Origin: Ectocarpus siliculosus
Lineage: Eukaryota; Sar; Phaeophyceae; Ectocarpales; Ectocarpaceae
Assembly: GCA_000310025.1 (NCBI GenBank)
Contig: FN649729.1
Coordinates: forward strand, 861,014 to 925,013
Length of the DNA: 64,000 nt
Direction of reading: 5' to 3'
Shown here: one piece after another, positions 12,027 through 21,826 of the stretch
Numbering within the stretch: the stretch's first letter is position 1
How the letters are laid out: each line of letters starts with the position of its first letter
The notes under the pieces: generated by a model
What the model was told of the DNA's origin: nothing
Seen by the model: the letters and a program-made list of their open reading frames with translations, nothing else
Database searches by the model: none
Made by a program: the position numbers and the translations under genes

Positions 12027-12460
12027 CTGAACTGCAAGTAGTCGTCCTCGTTCCACCAGAGCTCGTCGCTCAGACCGGCGCTCAAGTCGAGGCGGCTCGG
12101 CACCAGGATCAGCTTCACGACGCGGTCGAAGCGGACCGCGCGGCCGTGATCGGCGGCCGGGCCGCCCGCCGCCCGCTTGTTGCTGACAAGCTCAACACCG
12201 GTGCCACCGTCAGCAGCGGCAGCGGCGTGCTGTGCACCACGGTGGTCGTCCGGCGGTCGCCGCCCTGCCGGCGACAGTAACAACCTCCTCGACGAAGAGG
12301 CTTGTCTCAGATCGAACAACGGCGGCGGTGGCGGAGAATCCGCCCTTGCTGCTGCTGGGCCTACGGCCGATCGACGTGCATCGAATCGCGTCGAGGGTCT
12401 TCTCGGGATGGGAGTTCTCTGTGGGTACCTCACTCGCCAGTGTTCAGAGTTGGCACGCAT
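12027..12460 (-). CDS. Candidate first exon with a VRF...LWW...DYLQF motif
   Basis: The frame starts at ATG 12460 (MRANSEHWRVRYPQRTPIP) and runs through a disordered Pro-, Ala- and Arg-rich region. It ends in an ordered segment: AVRFDRVVKLILVPSR, then DELWWNEDDYLQF. A good donor (AG|gtgaag) follows at 12026, in phase 2. The VRF-type start resembles PP1-docking (RVxF) peptides and the LWW...DY motif looks conserved, but I cannot name the family. Downstream exons should lie below 12027; none was found with a convincing junction. Confidence 0.45.
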
Positions 12461-13660
12461 CTGGCGAATCAAAAAGGAAGAAGGATTAACGATGGCGGCG
12501 GCGGGGGCCGGCGGCGGGAATGTTAAATGTTAACCCGCCAGTGTTTGGTGTCCTTGCCGTTGCAGTGCGGAGAAGGAAGTTTACAAAGTTGTTTTTGCAT
12601 CAGTAACACAGCGTGGCGCCAGTGGTCATCATTGTTTGGGAAATGACAACATGTCATGGGGACAGAGCTTGCGCGATCCCGGTAATGATTGCTCAGTCAA
12701 CAGCAGTCTGTCGGGTTGGCAACTGCACCGTCACACGAAAGAGAGAAAGTGCCCAATCCGCCGTCATCATCGATGACAAGGTTAGAGAGACGAAAAGAAA
12801 AACACATGACATCGCCAACGTGTCCCCCCAAGAATCAACAGCAGCTATCCAACCAGGAGGCATAGATGTGCAGCTCGCTGCTAGCGTCCGAAAGGCACAG
12901 CCTAGTTGGCTATACGCCTGGAACCTGCCACGCGTCTCAGCGGAAAACCCCCGTACCGGCAAGTCAGACCCCAACGACGTCCATGCCACATGACGTTGGA
13001 GAGGGTACAAAAAAGAGGCAGTCAAATATATCCGCCGGCGGTGTGATCAACTTGTCTGTCAACCAATGTTGCCCTCGCCAGTGGTGGGGAGATTTCGCGC
13101 GAGTACAATCAGGCCCCATGGGCCTCAAAGTTGCATCTGATTGCCTGCCTCTGCGCGCCTCCTGCGTTGCACACGCAACCACGTATGCATAAATAGGCAC
13201 CCTGCTGAGCGCGAGCGCTGGAAATGTTCTAAAATTCGACGCTTTTCCTGGTTCTACACGGTGTGGTCTTGCACTCAAGCAATATCACAAGCGAGGAGAA
13301 GCACCTAAGCATATACTCGACACCACCCACCGTTTCAGGCAGAAGACTTGAGTGTGACAGTGTGCGGGTGCTGCGCTCACGCTGGTTCCACGGCGGTGCT
13401 GCGCTGTGCACTAGCTGTGACTGCTGTTTGGCCCTGGTCATGGTGCCGTCACGATGGTTGCTCGTGCGGGTTGGGGGTAGGTAGTATTCAATTGGCGGAG
13501 CTCCCCCGCTTGCTGTTTGTTTGCTTTGTGCACAGCAGTGCAGCAGTTGCTTGGCTTGTTGCACACAAGTTTGCAGTTTGTCCACTGCTGTACTTGCTCC
13601 TGTTTAGTTGTGACACAGTGTTCGACAAAGGTGCAGTGTTGTCGGTACACTAGCATCGCC
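12461..13660. other. Upstream flank of SNF8, no gene seen
   Basis: No exon series could be supported. The last 300 bp before the SNF8 ATG are rich in CAGCAG and TTGC motifs and presumably contain its promoter and 5' UTR; no element was identifiable. Confidence 0.4.
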
Positions 13661-16600
13661 ATGAGAAGACGAGGAGTTGGCGTGGGTGCGGTGAAGCGCA
13701 AAGAGAAGAACAAAGAGGTGGGCAATGAAATAAGTCTCCCTGTTAGACTTGGGCATACACTACACAGCAGTATTCAGCACCACAGCAGTACATACACTAC
13801 ACAGCAGTATTCAGCACCACAGCAGGCTCGTGCTGGTGTATGTAGTGCTTCTGCCGGTTTACGAACCAAAAAGCTGTCGATACGTACATGACCTCTGTGT
13901 GAAATATTAGCTCTAGCGATATTTGTGGCCTCAATGTGTGTGCTGTACAACAATGTTTCAGTCCTCTGTGCTTTTGGTGAAACCAGGTTGTTGAACAACT
14001 ATGTACATACAATATTGGACTACTTTCATGAAGTCTACTGCTGTAACTTACGAGGGCTACTTGTACTTGAAGGCGAATGTACTCTCCCATGACACTCTAC
14101 TACACGATGTATATTGGTGATTTCGTCGTAGGCAAAAACAGACGTAGCCTGTGGCGGGAAGTATTTCAGTCGGCTGTTGTCGCGGCCTTCAGCATGGGTG
14201 ACATTTTTGGCCTTTACCTCCTCTCCCCGAGTCTTCAAATATGATACTACCAGTTCGAGTTTCCGCGGCCCCTTGCTACAGCAGTAGTCCAACAGAGACA
14301 CGTCGAAGGTTTCTGAGGCTTATATCGCCACGTTGATGATCGGCGTTGGGATTGGTTCATTTCCGATCTGAAAAGTTGTGTGCAAATAGTTTTCACGCCC
14401 TGTTGTTTAGTGACTCTTCCTATCTAAAGCGGTTTTAGGCCATCTGATTGGTCAGGCGTTGGTTCCTAGCCTTGACATTTTCCAGCGCCCTCTCATCGTT
14501 ACACATTTCGAGAACGCGGCTGCGCCGCGTTCTCGCCCAGTTTGCGGCCTCTAGACCGTGCGTTGGCCGTGGGTGAGGGTCAGCGTTAGGGTTCGGGTTG
14601 GGTTGGGTTAAGTCGGCCACGGCGTGTCCTAGCCTTGCGCTGTGTATCCTAGCCTTCAACACCGGTTGGACCTGAAGAATCACTAACAGACCGTAAATGG
14701 ACGTGCAGTGACAGCAATCAAACGACTTGAAATAAGTGTGCCACAAGAGCGCAGCCGGACGTCGAACGCAGGGTACATGTAGAATGAAAAGCATGATCGG
14801 GTTTCACCCCTTGACGTATGCATAGAAGTTCGTTACTTCGTCTGGCACAAAGATCGGTAACACACAAGGATGTCTCCTCATCGCTGCATCATCCCTGCCG
14901 CCGTGTGTGTACCTTGGCGATGGTGTGCTACATACATGTAACATTTGTTACGTTTAACTTGAAATAACCACTTCTTGAGGACAAGGCGAAACAAAGAAGT
15001 TATACTAGCTAAGTCACGTAAGGGCTGAACGACACCCGAACGAGTTGCATGACAAGCAACCCACTCAAAACGAAGCTTACCACCTCGAAGGAATGCCAGC
15101 ATGCTGTTTTTGGTATTAGATGTGTTGTTTGACACAAGTGCAGTAGCTGCGGCGTGACAGCGTATCGTATGGATGTAGTCTACGCGCTTCGGACGTTTTG
15201 CCACGTTGCAAGCGTACGGGATTCTACCATCAGGCTCCCAAACATGTGTAGCAGTACCAAGCAATATGCGCTAAACGGCCGATGAACTTTTTCGAATGAT
15301 GATGGGCGTGTCGTGTGCGGGCTGACAGCGAGGCGGATGCCATCAGCATGCAAGGCATTTTCTACCTCGAGCTGTCCAGCATGTGCCAAAATTCCCGGAA
15401 AGTTTGCTTGTGGTAAAGCAGCTCGGTAGTTGTAGGCGCAGGCTGTCGGCATTGTTTATTTATCTTATTTTATTTTTTACAATCACTTCAAATCAGCGCT
15501 CACAGCACTAGTGCCATTTACTCCAACCCGTGGTCACACAAAAGAGCCCCTGTCTTCCCTCCCCTCCTGCGGTACTTTGCCTTCGATTTTTTATGCGAGA
15601 AAAGTTCAGCACTCTGTTCCCTCTGTGTACACACGAACTAGCGCTATCCACTAGACCAGAAGCGGAAGCGAGAGAACAACTCACTTTGCAAGAAAAGCTC
15701 GCTTACGCCGGGATTCGTCCCCTGACCTGATCTTCTGAAGGTTTCGAGGATACCAACTAGACCACCGGGGCGACCGGCATTGTTTCCTAAGGGACTTGGT
15801 TGACTTTTGTGCATTTTATCATCTATTCACGTTGTACGAGCTAAACCTGCGTCCAGTGCTTTGGAACCCGGGGGTCGGGGGTCCCTCTTGCAAACGTGTG
15901 GGGCATGCCTGTCGCATTTGATCAAATCCACTTGACCCCGAATGCCTCTGACGCGGCAGGCGTTTGAGGCTGTCGGCAAGAGAGTTGCGGAGGAAAACCT
16001 TAGCCACATATCGGGCATGATGGCAACCTTCAAGGGTAGCCTGGAGGAGTTCGCACGGAAATACAAGAAGGACATCAACCAGGACCCCGCTTTTCGACAG
16101 CAGTTTCAAGTCATGTGTGCCAGCATCGGGTGCGAGAGAGGGAGGGGGAAAGAGAGAGACATAGCTAGGGGGGTCGAAGGTGCAAAGAGAGACAGAGATA
16201 TGCATAATCGAGTGAGTGAGAGATGTATGTCACCCCACTGCTGATGGTATTGAGGGAGTCGGGCCGACTCTTGCAGCTATACGAAATTGTACGATATTTA
16301 CTTGCCAAACCCACGGGGATCGACCGCGTCAAGTGTTAGGTCAGTACGGACAGACGAAGGTAGTACTGGGTTGTAGAGATCGGGACGGTTTTTATATGGA
16401 GACAACAACGACACCAAGAACCAACCCGATTCTCTGCACATGCAACCTGTGCATGCACTTCGAGGATCTACTCGTAGCCTGGGACTTTCGGAGAGTGGAA
16501 CGCACTCGCCCCTCAATAGTTGTGACTGCTGGCTCGCCTTGTAGATTTGACTCGACCTTTAGAGCACTTCAACTGCCCACGTATGCAAGATCTGTTTTCC

Positions 16601-18487
16601 GATGTGTTCTTAGCGTCACCTGTGCTCCTTCGCACATACCTCGTCGATCTCGCAATGTTCCCACACGTATTCCACCTAAATCCCCAACCGCGTACCCCTC
16701 CCCCCTCTTTCACGAAAAACGACATTTTTCGTGAAAAAGTGTGGACCCTCTGGCATCGAACAAGGGCTTTTGGGCTGAGGTACTTGGCGTCGGCGATTTC
16801 TACTACGAACTTGCGGTGCAGATTGTGGAGGTTTGCCTCGCGACCAGATCTGTGAACGGGGGGCTTATGGCGTTGCCGGTGAGAAGGATGCGTAGCCCGT
16901 GAGGTTGGGGTAAAGATGAATGGCGTCATTGTTCAGACTGCTCTTGTGGTCCAGGCGGTTACACCCAAATGCTGCTTGTTGCTGCAGAGAGGACGGATCA
17001 AGTTGTACGTGCAAGCACGACGCGTTGGAACCGGAAGGAGTCCTTCGACAATATTCAGTTGTCACTGCCGAGAAAGATTTCCTGTTCCATGGTACGTAAA
17101 TTTGTCCCTGAAAGGGAAAGGGCCTCCCTTCCTCGTCCTCCGCTGTGTTCCTTGCGCGTAGGAGCTGCTGCAACGCCTCCGAGCAAAAGGAAACCGAAAA
17201 AAACGCCAAGAAATCTCCACGGATGATGTCCGAAGAGCGACGTCGAAGCTGCAGGTTCTCGGGAGCGGCTTTTCGGTGAGACAGACGTCGGAGACATGCC
17301 GATCCTTCGTCGAAAAGAAGTTCACATCTGATCTTCAGCTGGCACACGTACGCACATAGCAGCCATGGGAAGCACGTGCAGTTTTCTTCTGTTACAGTAT
17401 TGCTACGGTATGTGTCGTTTGTCCGGAGAGTAGCCGTAGACTCCCGCATGATGCTCCCTCACAGGGTCCCAGATCGTGGCCTTTTGTGGCAATTGGTGTT
17501 TTCAACCGCACTCATACTGACAAATTTCGTTGGTCGGCCGGTTAGTGCGGTCGATGCTAACAATTAAAACACACACATATGCACACGCGTCTTGGGGTTT
17601 CGTTTCAGATATTACTTTGCGGCAGCACGGCCGCACGTACAGTGATAACCGAAGGACTGTTGTCGCTACCCACACAGCCCTGTTGAATAAGTAAGTGAGC
17701 AGTTGGTCGCGAAAGCGTTTCTGCACCTATACCACGGGTCCCCTTGTCCCGTGAATCGTCGCCTGAAGGTGCTCGAGATCGGAAAGACCACCATGGTCGT
17801 ATCGGTCCCTCGTGAGCTGAGCTCCGACCACTCGGCGGTGCTTCTTTTGGCGGAGGCTTCTGGTCGCATCACCGAAGCGGACATCTCGGAAAAGTTGCAG
17901 TGGGAGGGGGGCCGCCCGCGGAGGGTGCTAGACGAGCTCATGCAGGTATAAGAAAACTGTTTTATTATTTGTGTGCAAGTTCAAGCGCACCATCGCTGCT
18001 TGCGACTTTGGATGAATTGCCGAGTTCTTCTTCTTCGCTTCTAGGGTTGTTCCGTAAGAAGCACAGGTCCACCTTACCTGCAAGTGGTGTGCGCGGCCCT
18101 TTGTCTGTGCGATGCTACTGCCCGGTCTCGCTGCCAATCAGCGTCTTTGAAAAGGGGGAAGATAAGCACCCACCTCGACTACGTCGAAGGCATGCACGAC
18201 CGTAGGAAGATCGTCTCAGGGAGAGAAGAACCTTCAGTGTGACCCCGGCTAGAGATGGGAAGTATTATGAGGGGAGCGTTCAAGTCGCGGTGCTGGCCGT
18301 GAAGTCACGCAAGCACGTCCTTCCTTCCTAACCTCAATACCCTTTCGATCCACAGGAAGGGATGGCGTGGGTGGACGGCGACGGGGCAGGACCCGCGATG
18401 GGCGGCGGAGGAGGCCGTCCGGCGTACTTCTTCCCAAGTCTCTGGCAGGGCGAGAGGTTGCTGGACGAGGGCGTCGGCGATGGATAG
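13661..18487 (+). CDS. SNF8: ESCRT-II subunit SNF8/VPS22 (EAP30)
   Basis: Cytosolic subunit of ESCRT-II, which with VPS25 and VPS36 sorts ubiquitinated cargo into multivesicular endosomes. Six exons: 13661-13717, 15960-16129, 16740-16878, 17162-17275, 17769-17945, 18356-18487 (TAG). All phases match and the product is 262 aa, the usual size. It opens [18 protein letters not shown], the typical basic VPS22 start. The N-terminal helices follow ([29 protein letters not shown]), then [20 protein letters not shown] and [20 protein letters not shown]. Two winged-helix units come next ([57 protein letters not shown]). The end is GMAWVDGDG and AYFFPSLW. Intron 1 is 2.2 kb and contains a SINE; intron 2 contains repeat D. 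The start has no in-frame competitor and matches the family N-terminus. Confidence 0.96.
13757..13828. repeat. 37-bp tandem duplication
   Basis: Nearly two copies of a 37-bp unit containing ACACTACACAGCAGTATTC and AGCACCACAGCAG, 40 bp inside SNF8 intron 1. Confidence 0.8.
14509..14535. other. GC-rich perfect hairpin
   Basis: A 12-bp perfect stem (CGAGAACGCGGC and its complement) with a 3-nt loop TGC, in SNF8 intron 1. No known role. Confidence 0.7.
15458..15774 (-). repeat. tRNA-derived SINE, copy 2, with target-site duplication
   Basis: Same family as 3167-3480, inserted in minus orientation in SNF8 intron 1. The 11-bp direct repeat CGGCATTGTTT flanks it exactly (15447-15457 and 15775-15785), which proves retroposition and marks both ends. 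The tail at the low-coordinate side is T-rich on the plus strand. Confidence 0.92.
16310..16415 (+). repeat. Dispersed repeat D, copy 3
   Basis: Blocks CGTCAAGTGTTAGGTCAGTAC, ACAGACGAAGGTAGTACTGG, AGAGATCGGGACGG and GGAGACAACAACGAC align with the copies near 6000 and 6700. Lies in SNF8 intron 2. Confidence 0.6.
16708..16736 (+). other. Hairpin abutting the SNF8 exon 3 acceptor
   Basis: TTTCACGAAAAA and its exact reverse complement are separated by 5 nt. The stem ends 3 nt before the exon at 16740 and would fold over the region just upstream of the AG. Confidence 0.75.
17380..17600 (+). repeat. Copy of the GGTCAGCCGGT repeat family
   Basis: Shares with 49540-50245 a run of motifs: TTCTGTTACAGTATTGCTAC, GGAGAGTAG, GGGTCCCAGATCGTGG, TTTTCAACCGCACT, and TTGGTCGGCCGGTTAGTGCG followed by GTCGATGCTAA and ACACACA. 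A further weak match lies near 40050-40100. Located in SNF8 intron 4. Confidence 0.65.
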
Positions 18488-18889
18488 AACAAATCTGCCA
18501 TATCCTGTTGGCGCAAAGCGGTGTAGCTCGGAGAGTAACCGTTGGCCGGCTTGGAGCGTGCGGCCTTATCCCCCGTCTATCGCATCGGTACATAGCACGC
18601 CAGGATACTCTCCAGCGGGTTATCGGACGTGCGCTGCAGCCGTAGACGGCACAGCTAGACATACGTTGAACGGATTTTGTTGTCTCGTTCATATGCACAT
18701 GAGGACAGGCCAGTCATTGGTAAGTTGCGAGTGGAGTGTAGGCGCACCCCTTGCTGACCTGTTGCGTCTTGTTCTCGTTAGCACGCACATTCTTAGATGG
18801 CGGCATTTTTTCGGGCCTACACCTCACGTGTCTGTAGATCCTAAGTGCGTCTCAGCGTGGCAGATCGAGGTATATGTCTTGGTGTTGCC

Positions 18890-19090
18890 ACCGGGCGGTG
18901 GTCTCTTCCCTTTTTTATACACTTTTCTTTTCTTCTTCCCATCATTCCGGGCGCCAGTCTACAACTTCGGCATATGCTTAACGCACCAGCCGGGGTCACA
19001 CAGAAGGGATTTTCCTCCTTCCCTCCTGCGGTGCTTGCTTGCCTTCAATTCGATCGCGAGCATAGTTAGCGATCTCTTCCCTCTTTGTTG
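18890..19090 (-). repeat. Diverged SINE fragment
   Basis: Between SNF8 and the cyclase. GGTCACACAGAAGGG, CCTCCTGCGGTGCTTG and GCCTTCAATTCGATCGCGAG match the body of the tRNA-derived SINE in minus orientation with many differences, so this is an old copy or a related subfamily. Confidence 0.5.
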
Positions 19091-19152
19091 TTTGTTCCCC
19101 GATTGCAAATTGGGGTCTCAGTCAGCAATGCTAACAAGCACGAGAGATTTTT

Positions 19153-19191
19153 GTGATGTGATGTGATGTGATGTGATGTGATGTGATGTGG
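19153..19191. repeat. (GTGAT)n pentanucleotide microsatellite
   Basis: Seven to eight units of GTGAT in the gap between the convergent SNF8 and cyclase genes. Confidence 0.95.
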
Positions 19192-19829
19192 CAGAAAAGC
19201 ACTCTTAAACATTGCAGATTCTCTCTCGGACGGAAATGCACTCTCGCAAGACTTTCAGTTTTTTTCTCCCGCGACGAACCTTGAAATCAAGCCAAGCCAA
19301 AAGAGAAAAATTCGCACATTAGGTTTCCAACTGAATCACTCAGCCACTGTGGCCCTCTTTTCATTTAGGTGTCTTAGTCGCCGAAGTGTTGATGACGCTG
19401 GTTTCGTAGTCTCTTTTTTTACTACAAGTAGGCAGCTGACAAAATCCCAGTCTCCTCTGCCGGTATTTTCAGCGTGGAGGAATGCACGTCCGCGGTTAGA
19501 CTGTAGGCTGATCCCAAACATGTTTCACCGACTGAATGCACCAGACAAGGTCACCTTCTCACCAGTCGGCGGGGGGAAATGTGTCAACACAATACGTCTT
19601 CAAATAAAGAGGCAAACTGCAGGATAGAGCAAGGCTCGTCAATAAAAGCAGGGCCCATCGCTCAAGCTCCAAAGCAGAAAAAAACATCCCGGGAGCACCG
19701 CTATGATATGAAATCACCTGAAGCCTTGGGGTGTTTGTCCTTTCCTTTCGCCAACGTGACCAACCACTCATACCCTGGAGGTCTGAGAAGGGCTGTACAA
19801 ATCAAAACAATAATATATAATACTCCGAG

Positions 19830-20278
19830 TGTGGAGACCACCTTCATAAAGGTAGAAACTCCCCAACGTCTGTCGAGGACGATTCCCTCTTTTCACAATG
19901 GCGTCGACGTGAGATGTCAGGGTGTCTGCTTTTGGTTGCAAAAGACACGGGTTCAAAACCCGCTGGTCACTAAATTTTCTTCCGGATAACGGAAAAAGAA
20001 AAAACGGTGGGTGGGCCAAGGGAGGACGCACTGGCTATCGAACTCGGAACTTCTGAAAAACGTGGCGGAGGTAGCGAACCCGTAAAACACGTACAGAGGA
20101 TTGTGAGGAATGTGAATCGCCCCGCCGCCAGCCGGTCGGGTTCCGGTTACCCCAAGAAGACTTCTCTTGCCTGGGCAACAAGAAAAAGTCTCGAAAAAAG
20201 GGGGGGGTAATGTGGAGACCACCTTCATAAAGGTAGAAACTCCCCAACGTCTGTCGAGGACGATTCCCTCTTTTCACA
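19830..20278 (+). mobile_element. Miniature LTR element (TRIM/SMART type)
   Basis: Two identical 68-bp terminal direct repeats (19830-19897 and 20211-20278) begin TGTGG and end CACA. A primer-binding-site-like TGGCGTCGACG follows the left repeat, and a purine tract (GAAAAAAGGGGGGG) precedes the right one. A 4-bp CGAG target duplication flanks the element. At 449 bp it has no coding capacity, as usual for this class, so it would have moved with enzymes from another element. Identical terminal repeats suggest a recent insertion. The interior holds a tRNA-like stretch with GGTTCAAAACCC. A diverged lone terminal repeat lies at 57760-57828. Confidence 0.88.
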
Positions 20279-20941
20279 CGAGTCTACTTCCAAAATTATA
20301 AATTGATCGCCTACACCGAACTATTGTGATTTCTCCTCTACGCACCCCAGGGGAGACTCTACGTTGAACACGCCCTAGCAACCCTAATTTTACACTCAAA
20401 CAATGGAGACATTCACGACTGCCTCGGAGCTTTCATGATTCGAGCAGGCAGCAGCACACTGTACACACGAGAAAAGCTACAGACGTATAGGGGATTGGGT
20501 TAGGAAGCCCACGAGCAGCAACGTTTGATTTGAAAAGCTGGCGTATGCAGCAAATACAACTACCTCCACTACAAGTTAGGGCGGGATTCTCTTAGATTCA
20601 AACCCCGGATGGGTGCGGTCGCCCACACCTTTCCCGTCTCATCGGCGGGCACTTCATACTACGTCAATTAGTGTAAGCTCCCCAAATATCACCTCAATCG
20701 ACAACACCGACACGCTGCCAGCCCTACGGATGAGTTGTCCTCGTCCCAAAGATTTGAATGGCCGTTGGATGATGGTGGTCGCCTTCCGCATGGGCCCAAG
20801 CGACAACACACGACAAAGCTTCAATGGGATCCCCGAATGGGACCCTGGCGAGGTGCAGTGCACCCCCCCCAAACAGGGCTTCGGCTGACGCGTCGACGAA
20901 GTATTGTGTTCCCTCACGCCTCCTGGTCAGTCCCCACAACG

Positions 20942-21826
20942 CTATCCGCCTTCATCCATGGTGTCGCCTCGTTCGCTCGATACCGGCGATAGCTTCCTAT
21001 GTGCCCCACCTCTATGTGGCGCGCAAGATGATTCTCGCTTGGCTTTCGGCCTGTGGGGCAAAATAAGAGTAGCCACGTCAATAGGGCCGGAAGTCCGTCT
21101 TTTAGTGTTAGCCCGAGCCAGTGGCCCGCGTGCCCCCTCTTCTTCACCTACATGTCCAGTACCAAGAGAATCAGCTGTTGGCTCATCGTTGGACACGACT
21201 TCTTCTGCCAGTGGGGGGGGCCCTGCTTGTGCAGGCTCCTTGGCTTCTTTCTCCCGGCTGGACTCTGCTTCACTGATGTCTCCCTTGTTAACATCTTCTT
21301 GCTCTCCCAGGTCATCGCCACTATCCTCTTCGGGCAATTGCCTAAACCTAACATAATGCCGGTTGCGACCCTGTTTTTTTTTCACAGACTGGTTTAGCAA
21401 GGTTGTGCCTTTCAAGCTCGAGCGCGTGAACGAAGCTGGTTGTGGCGAGGCAATGGGCTGATTCTGCCTGTGCGCTAATGCTGCTGCTGCTGATTCATTG
21501 TCCGTCTCTCCGCCAGGTCCTTCCGCCCTGTCGCTCTTTGTCCTTCCCAAATCATGCTCATCCTCCTCATCTTCCTCATCCTCTTCATCCTCCTCGTCCT
21601 CCTCCTCCTCCCCCCCGCGCTCCTCCACTGTTTCCCCATCCTTCTTCTCGTGTGCTTCTCCAACAGTGATCGTGTCCTTCTGCTGCCCACTATCGTCGCT
21701 TTCGCTTTCGTCACTGTCCTCGCTGCTGTCGTCACTGTCCTCAGCGTGCATAGCGCCGAATCCATACTCATCGTTGTCACTTGTATCTCCATCCTCGTAG
21801 CACCCCCCCATATCGCTGTTCAGGCG
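20942..21826 (-). other. Acidic C-terminal exon of the cyclase gene
   Basis: Opens after a pyrimidine-rich acceptor (gttgcag|) in phase 0 and runs 294 codons to a TAG at 20942. It begins RLNSDMGGCYEDGDTSDNDE. Asp/Glu/Ser-rich blocks include a run of Glu with EEDEEDEED units coded by GAG/GAT-GAA repeats; it turns basic only near the end (NTKRRTSGPID, PHRPKAKRESS). It is disordered and has no known domain. Phase agrees with the exon at 22422-22604, but it could be the end of a separate gene. A competing frame at 21840-21990 (ADGRRPLELGCLEKQ) is discussed among the rejected items. Confidence 0.6.

Noticed and set aside
14580-14615. Telomere-like TTAGGG/TTGGG repeats
   Set aside because: Only a few irregular units inside a gene intron; not a telomere and weak as an interstitial array.
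14878-15264. 128-codon minus-strand ORF in SNF8 intron 1
   Set aside because: No domain, no codon pattern or splice support; length is within chance for this composition.
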